Assembly: GCA_018340375.1 (NCBI GenBank)
Contig: JAFFJZ010000004.1
Coordinates: 49,640,001 to 49,704,000 of the forward strand
DNA: 64,000 nt
Source: Gonatopus flavifemur
Lineage: Eukaryota; Arthropoda; Insecta; Hymenoptera; Dryinidae
Direction: 5' to 3'
Under the pieces are notes generated by a model. That model saw only the letters and a list, made by a program, of their open reading frames with translations, was not told the DNA's origin and did no database searches. Of this stretch, positions 58,311 to 64,000 are shown piece by piece. Within the stretch, counting starts at the first letter, position 1, and every line of letters begins with the position of its first letter. The translations under genes and the position numbers were made by a program.

Positions 58311-58448
58311 AAATTCATATAGCGCCCTTGAAAATTAATGTACTTTTTTCTATGAACGTATATTAAATTCACAAACATTTTTAACAGTGTATAACAGACA
58401 ATTTCTGGTCGCGGTACTACTATCAAAATTTCTTATGAATACCCTTAC

Positions 58449-60713
58449 AAATCGCCTTTTAATATACCAACTTTTTCTGCTTTGATGATTGCATTTAGTT
58501 CCCGAATTTTTTTTCTTTCTTCCTTCTCCATTTCTTTTTCCTTTTTTTCCTCTTCTATTTTCGAATAATGATTTTGCCACGCATCACTCGTAATCGCTGA
58601 TAGAAATCTAACTTTACTTCGTCTTATTTTGGGAGGTTTATGTCTATCAGGTCAAAAAAGTGCTCTTTTGAATGGAGACGTTACTGTTTCTTTCAAGGTT
58701 TCTACTGGAGATAGGATATCCTTTTGAAATTGTGTATGTTGTGGTGATTTCATCAAAGTGCTTGTACTAGAGATTGTTGTTGCAGTGAAAATAGCTTGTG
58801 GTGATGTTTCTGATGTGCTCGTACTAAGGAGTGATGTGGTCAGAGTCGTACATGGTGGTGATTTTTGAGGGACACTTGAGGTAGAGATCAGTGTGGCGGG
58901 ACTCAAAGATTCTAGTGATTCTTCTGAAGTGCTTGTGTGAGGAATTGATGTAGATTGATCAAAGTTTTTATCCACTAGTTGTGAAACTGGAATGTCTATT
59001 CCAAGTGGGTAGTCGGAGTGAAAATCAATGTCATAGTCCAATGTATCGTCCAAATTGAAGGCATCCATCTCGTTATAACCTATAGGTTCAGCTCTACCAA
59101 TAGCCAGTACTTCAATATTATTTGATGTAACATCTTTTATCGATTCAGTTAGATCTTCAATGTGTTGTTTTGTATCCAATGCCACCAATGGAACTGCCTC
59201 AATGAAGTTTGTACTATTTTGATCTGCTTCCAGTTGTGTCTGTAATTGTCCCATATCAATTGAGTCTACGCTATTCTCATAATCCAATTGTTGTGGGTGC
59301 TGTTCGTTTTTTGTTCTGTATGTATTGACCTCATTCTCAATCCCTAACCATAATTTATACAGTGATTCGTCTCTCCGAGCCATTTTTCCTGTTCTAAACA
59401 TAGCAAGTTTCCCTAGTCCAATTTTTTTTTCAAGATAGTATAGGTGACTTTCAATAGTTGTTAAATGACTGTTGGCCACAGCAGGGCTACTTTTCTGTTT
59501 GTGGGTGGACTTTACTAATTTGGTGAAATCTACATCATCAACTTTTAACGTTTGGAGCCCGGTGGATCTAAACCCATATATAATTGATTGTGGTGTTACT
59601 CCTTTTTCGATTGCTCTTTTCAATAAAGGAACAAAATCTTCTTTTTTAATTTTACCACCACCAGTGTTACTGCGATAATCTTCAATCGTTTTCTTCCAGG
59701 CCGATTTTAATGGGTGGAAAACAGAGACGTCCATTGGTTGAAGAATGTGCGTGGCGTTTGGATAAAGTGCAATTAACTCTATTCCACGAAGTGAGCAAAA
59801 TTCACTCAAATGGAATGTAACGTGACTAGCATGGCCATCTACAAAAAGTACAATAGGTTTTTGAACACCCTCCTTTTCTAACCAAGGATGAAATACATTG
59901 GCGACGTACTCGTAAAAAGTTTCAGCTGCCATCCAACCTGAGTCACTTTTTCCAATACCCCAGTTTGCAGGGATACTGTTCGCTACATTCGATGGAATCC
60001 TGGCATAGGTAAATACCACCATAGGTGGAGCCATGACTCCATTTGCACTTGCTGTTATCAAAGTTGTCAAACACTCTTTCTCATCATTGCCTGATATCAT
60101 ATAAACATGTTTTTCGCCTTTTTGTACTAGTACCTTTTTTCCTTTTGGGCAAAGAGAGAATGATGTTCCGTCGCAGTTAAAAACCCTTGAAGGGTTCAAA
60201 AAAATATCATTCAAGTTCTTATTTGTAATGTAACTTGTTCACTTCTTTAAACCATTGTCGAATATTGCCCTCAGTTACATTTGCTCGAGAGGTTGTAAGC
60301 ACTTGGCTTACTCGAGCTGATATATCTGGGTGCCTTCGTAAAAATAACTTGTACCATTTCTCTCCAGGAGCAGAATCTTGAAAAGGGTTTTCTTTATTCG
60401 AATTCTCCATCAGTCTTTGTATACTAGCGAGGAGCTGATCCTTTGTTATAGCAGAGCCGGCCTTCCCCATAGCCTTCACCCAATCTACGAGCACTTGCTC
60501 TTCATCTGGAGTGAATATAGATGGTCTTCTCATTTTGCAACTAATAGCATATTTACCGCTAATTTTATCTTTCAACGTTTGGCGGTGGATACCGAATGCT
60601 TTAGCAACAGCAGTGATAGTTGCTCCTCCATCGACGGCACTAATTGCTTTTTCAAGATCGTCTTGGGAATACGCCCTCCTATGGGCCTTCGTTGACAGGG
60701 AACGCGATATCAT
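58449..60713 (-). pseudogene. Pogo/Tigger-like transposase, frameshift and stop
   Basis: Minus strand, ATG 60713. N-terminal psq/CENP-B-type HTH pair: YSQDDLEKAISAVDGGATIT with AKAFGIHRQTLKDKI (~residues 15-50), then a second helical domain to WFKEVNKLHYK. A frameshift near 60220-60230 leads into the DDE domain: NPSRVFNCDGTSF (first D), IVLFVDGHASH (second D), THILQPMDVSVF (third D, 35 residues after the second). A Ser/Thr-rich tail follows. TGA at 58651-58653 interrupts, after which the frame continues in family style (HKPPK, ITSDAWQNHYSK, then a Glu/Lys-rich coiled coil) to a candidate donor GTAAGG at 58448. Triad intact, lesions few: recently disabled transposon or decaying domesticated gene. 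Confidence 0.85.
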
Positions 60714-61177
60714 TCCAAAATACGGAAATCAATGATAACCTATTGAAATTTATTCGAAATTAGTTTTCTCGTGCAAGGTGCTTGATTATTGAAAGAATAA
60801 ATATAAACATGAGCACTGTCAAGGATATAATTGATAGGAGTTACTCTTAATAGTATAAAATATTATTGTTTGTATTGTGGTGACAAGTTTGAAGAAATCG
60901 ATTGAAATTATTTCATTATGTAGATTTTAACGTTTTGAAGTTATTTTTGACTTCATCTTACATACACAGAAAAAAAATTGTAATGGAAATTACGATTTTA
61001 TTTTTGTAATGTTTATATATACTAGACCTAAAAAAAAATCACGATGTTTTCCGTATTACATACTGTAAAATAACAGAATGGCGAAGATGATTCGTTTTGT
61101 CAAATACAGAAACTATTATAATTATTTTCACATATTTCCACTTCACAAAGAAAACATCTTCGATACCTTCAAAAATC
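60714..61177. other. 5' flank of the pogo-like gene
   Basis: AT-rich; presumably the upstream region of the minus-strand transposase. No terminal inverted repeat of the pogo element was identified. Confidence 0.35.
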
Positions 61178-61688
61178 GACATGGGATGGATTATGCACAT
61201 AAAAATTGTGCACTTATTTATTATGCACATAAAAAAATTGAATTAAATTTGTTCACATATTAATTTTAGTTGTTCCTAATACGTTTGATAAATGTGCACT
61301 GATAGTCGTGCACAGTGAATTGTACACATGAAAAAAAATGAAAAATATAAAATGTAAGATTATGCACCTTACATTTTGCACCTTTGGGAATATTCAATAT
61401 TGTTTTTTATGCGCAAGTTTTTGTGAATAAAAATGTTGTGCATGATTACTTGCGCATAAAAAACAATATTGAATATTCCCAAAGGTGCAAAATGTAAGGT
61501 GCATAATCTTACATTTTATATTTTTCATTTTTTTTCATGTGTACAATTCACTGTGCACGACTATCAGTGCACATTTATCAAACGTATTAGGAACAACTAA
61601 AATTAATATGTGAACAAATTTAATTCAATTTTTTTATGTGCATAATAAATAAGTGCACAATTTTCATGTGCATGTTCCATCCCATGTC
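61178..61688. repeat. Near-perfect palindrome, 241-bp arms
   Basis: Left arm 61178-61418 (starts GACATGGGATGGA, ends ATGCGCAAGT) and right arm 61448-61688 (starts ACTTGCGCAT, ends ATCCCATGTC), separated by 29 bp. Mismatches are very few by eye. The arms contain repeated TGTGCAC/GTGCAT motifs. Frames at 61039-61263 overlap the left arm and are not genes. No coding capacity. Confidence 0.92.
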
Positions 61689-62284
61689 CAAAAACCTTCA
61701 AAATTGCAATGTACAGTATAATTTTCGCCCTATATACAATCTTATTCTTCTTTCATAATGGAAAAATGAATTAAAATGAATATCAACCAATTTTTCATCA
61801 ATGTACAAATTATTTCAACGTAATTATCCATGGAATGCTTCACTTTGACATAGATTGAACGCTATCACGGAGTTTTCTTAGCCTCAAAACCAAAGTCCGT
61901 GATCAGGTCACGGATTTTGGTATACTAGGTATATTCTAAACTAAATTCCGTGATAGGTTATTTTCTTATTTTTGACAAAAAAAAAAGTGACATTATATAC
62001 TATCAACGTGAAGTACAGATTCCAGACTAACAGTTAGGACACAGTGCATTGCGACAGATAATATAGAATGATTAGAAATACTCTATTCTGCTTACCTCGA
62101 TTCTTACACACAACAACAACACAATTACTCATTGACCAACGGAGAATTTTCTTCAACTGACAAACGCTGTACAGCAGACAATCCAACGTCGTTTGTCAAA
62201 TCGTCGTTAGATTGCATCAAATAATGTATCCAAGTAATTTCACATGCCTTCGGTTCTGTTATCTTCTATTATTCGTGTTTAAAG
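61689..62284. other. AT-rich, no supported gene
   Basis: CCGTGATC/TCACGG motifs at 61.86-61.95 kb echo those at 53.7 kb. No exon recognised. Confidence 0.35.
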
Positions 62285-62840
62285 ATGAAATTCACGGTAT
62301 TTGGGTAGTTTACCTCACTTGTCGTAGCCGATGATAATTTCGTGGAAACATATTATTCAAGTTTTGATCTTGATGCCCTTGAAAAATTTGTTGGAATATA
62401 AGCTAGACTGAAAACTCCTGCTATCGACCCAGTCAAGTATTCCGCCTCGACGTGGTTTGAAATAACTCAGAGTTCTAGTGTGTGAAATGGATTAACCTAA
62501 TTTCTGTTCCATTTTCCTTCATACATGTTTTCAAGATAGGGTGTTTTTCAGAAATTATAAACTACTATGAATGCATTTTTGACGAATCGAAGTTACAATA
62601 TCGCAAAAACTGTTCACATACTATTTGGATCGGCCAAATGTACTTAGGGGCTATTATTGATGTCACAGCTTTTTTTTTTGAAAGCATATATTTGCCACTT
62701 CAAGCAGAATTCTGGACAGAGTGGAGTTTTTGTTCCAAGAATTTTTTGTCAATTGTTATTGTAAGAGATTTACATTTTTTTCATGAACTTGACGTTATTT
62801 TTTTCTTCACTTTTTTGGAGTTTTTGTGGGTGAAGTATAT
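62285..62840. repeat. Dispersed repeat copy B, uninterrupted
   Basis: Reverse-complement partner of 51690-51996 + 53279-53480. It shows the intact site (TACTATTTGGATC at ~62.62 kb) where copy A received mariner 3. A chance open frame (from 62482) reads through it but is not kept open in copy A, so no protein is proposed. Confidence 0.75.
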
Positions 62841-64000
62841 ACAGAATTATAAGGAACAGGTTGGAAGAGGAAATAGAGGCCAAGAGGATTGTCCCAGAAA
62901 GTCAAACTGGCTTCAGGTAGGGCAGATCTACGATGGACAACATCTATGCGCTGAATCACAAAGAGATGTGAGTAAAGAATTGTATGCGTTATCCGTGGAT
63001 CTGCAGGTTGCATTCGACTTAATCAGCAGAGAAAAGCTATGGGAGAAGTTAGAGAACGACCATGTGAGTGATTATCTGGTTGGGAAAATCAAAAGAATTT
63101 ATGAGGAAACAAAAACAGTAGTAAGAATATACAGAAGAGTTTTGGGTCACCAAAAGATTGGAACAAGGATGTAGTCTGAGCTCAATATTATTTAACATAT
63201 GTATATAGTACACATGGATAGAAGATTCGAAGGAAGGAAGATCACAAGGATATAGACATTAGAGTACGCAGATGACATGGTAATCCTGGCTGATAATAGT
63301 GAGGTAATGGAAGATTGAAGAGGTGCTTGAAGAAGAAGAACTTGAAGGCAAATGTAGGAAAGACTAAGATGATTTCCAACAAAAAAGGAAGAAAGGGAGG
63401 GAAAAAATGAACATGGGATAAAGAAGAAATAGAAGAGGTAAATACTTTCAAATACTTAGGATTCACATATAATAGGGGATGAAATTATAAGGATCATATC
63501 CAGGAATTGAAATCTAAAGGGAGGATGGCAGTTCATGAAATATGGGGATTAGAGGAATGGATATGTAAACGCGATTCTGTAAGAAGATGGAAACTCTTTA
63601 ATTATTTAGTGAAAAGTGTAATGGCATATAGTTTTGGGATATGGGGTTGGGAAGAAAAAGAGGAACTCGAGAAAATACAAACGGATTATGTCAGATGGAT
63701 TTCCAATCACCGAAATATTCAGTAAGAGAGGAACTAGATATAGAGAAACCTAGAGTTGAATGGAATATAAGAAGTATGAGATATGAAGACAGAGTCAGTA
63801 AGGCGAAAGACGAAAAATTAATTGGAAAATGTTGAGAAGAAAAGAACATGGGGGTCAAAGGAAGGTATTGTGTAAAAAGGGAAAAATTCTATGATAGGAA
63901 TGGACTAGGCATTGAGGAGGTGGAAAAGAAAAATGAGAATGGGAGTTAATATAGAAACGGAAATTGGGAAGAGGGAAAATGATATAAAGAAACAAGGGGT
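62841..64000 (+). pseudogene. Degenerate non-LTR (LINE) reverse transcriptase, runs off window
   Basis: Pieces in several frames: GRSTMDNIYALNH (near 62.93 kb), LYALSVDLQVAFDLIS (RT motif with the first Asp pair, ~62.98-63.02 kb), a CSLSSILFNICI-like piece at 63.17-63.2 kb, YADDMVIL (catalytic box, ~63.27 kb), then FKYLGFTYNRG and the C-terminal WKLFNYLVKSVMAYSFGIWGWEEKEELEKIQ (63.6-63.7 kb). Frameshifts and stops are many. The C-terminal block is of a style common in hymenopteran LINEs; clade not assigned. The 3' end lies outside the window. Confidence 0.8.

Noticed and set aside
62482..63174. 230-codon frame that looks like a membrane receptor followed by RT
   Set aside because: It is a chance fusion of the dispersed repeat (to 62840) with LINE sequence; the other repeat copy does not keep the frame.

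Overview
The window looks like nuclear DNA of an insect. It is AT-rich, it has GT-AG introns with AT-rich interiors, and it carries BEL/Pao, gypsy-like, mariner, pogo/Tigger-like, hAT-like and non-LTR elements plus many short fold-back (MITE-like) repeats. The style of the DUF4806 gene and of the non-LTR element suggests Hymenoptera, but that is an impression, not a proof. Reading the sequence gives no evidence of bacterial, viral or organellar DNA outside the integrated retroelements.

Layout. 0.7-3.0 kb (+): three exons, phase-consistent, of a DUF4806-domain gene. 3.1-5.3 kb: fold-back elements. 5.9-8.0 kb (-): a three-exon acidic protein gene I cannot name, with all splice phases agreeing. 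8.6-15.4 kb (-): a complete BEL/Pao retrotransposon with 216-bp LTRs that look identical, a 5-bp ACAAC target duplication, and one in-frame stop inside the integrase region. 15.5-22.6 kb: a chain of small non-autonomous elements around a possible host gene (16.8-20.3 kb, +), including a TTAA-flanked element and hAT-like MITEs with 8-bp duplications. 22.6-23.1 kb: a 154-bp-period tandem repeat. 23.2-28.6 kb (-): a long, badly decayed copy of a repetitive arthropod protein family with cysteine motifs at the N-terminus and a PIN-nuclease-like acidic domain at the C-terminus. It is broken by frameshifts, by a ~0.6-kb insertion and by a hAT-like MITE.

30.6-33.6 kb: the LTR edge, primer-binding site and broken gag of a gypsy-like element, then a GC-richer stretch with a run of ~63-bp introns. 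34.0-36.1 kb: a 2.0-kb element whose ends are built from CATATATGG-type 12-mers. 36.3-37.3 kb: a 179-bp-period tandem repeat. 38.9-40.4 kb: a hAT-like non-autonomous element with a second one nested inside it, flanked by a perfect 8-bp duplication. 40.5-46 kb: mostly MITEs. 46.1-53.5 kb: three different decayed mariners, each nested in an older repeat. 54.4-60.7 kb (-): a pogo/Tigger-like transposase gene (HTH, DDE, lysine-rich tail, probable distal C-terminal exon) with a frameshift and a premature stop; its probable intron holds a ~1.06-kb inverted repeat. 61.2-61.7 kb: a nearly perfect 241-bp-arm palindrome. 62.3-62.8 kb: an inverted copy of the repeat at 51.7-53.5 kb. 62.84-64.0 kb: a degenerate non-LTR reverse transcriptase running off the window.

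The genes do not form an operon or pathway. The organising theme is layered transposition: target-site duplications and nesting allow a relative insertion order to be read at several points. The most promising objects are the orphan PIN-like repetitive family, the long hairpin loci, the 12-mer-ended element and the unnamed three-exon gene.
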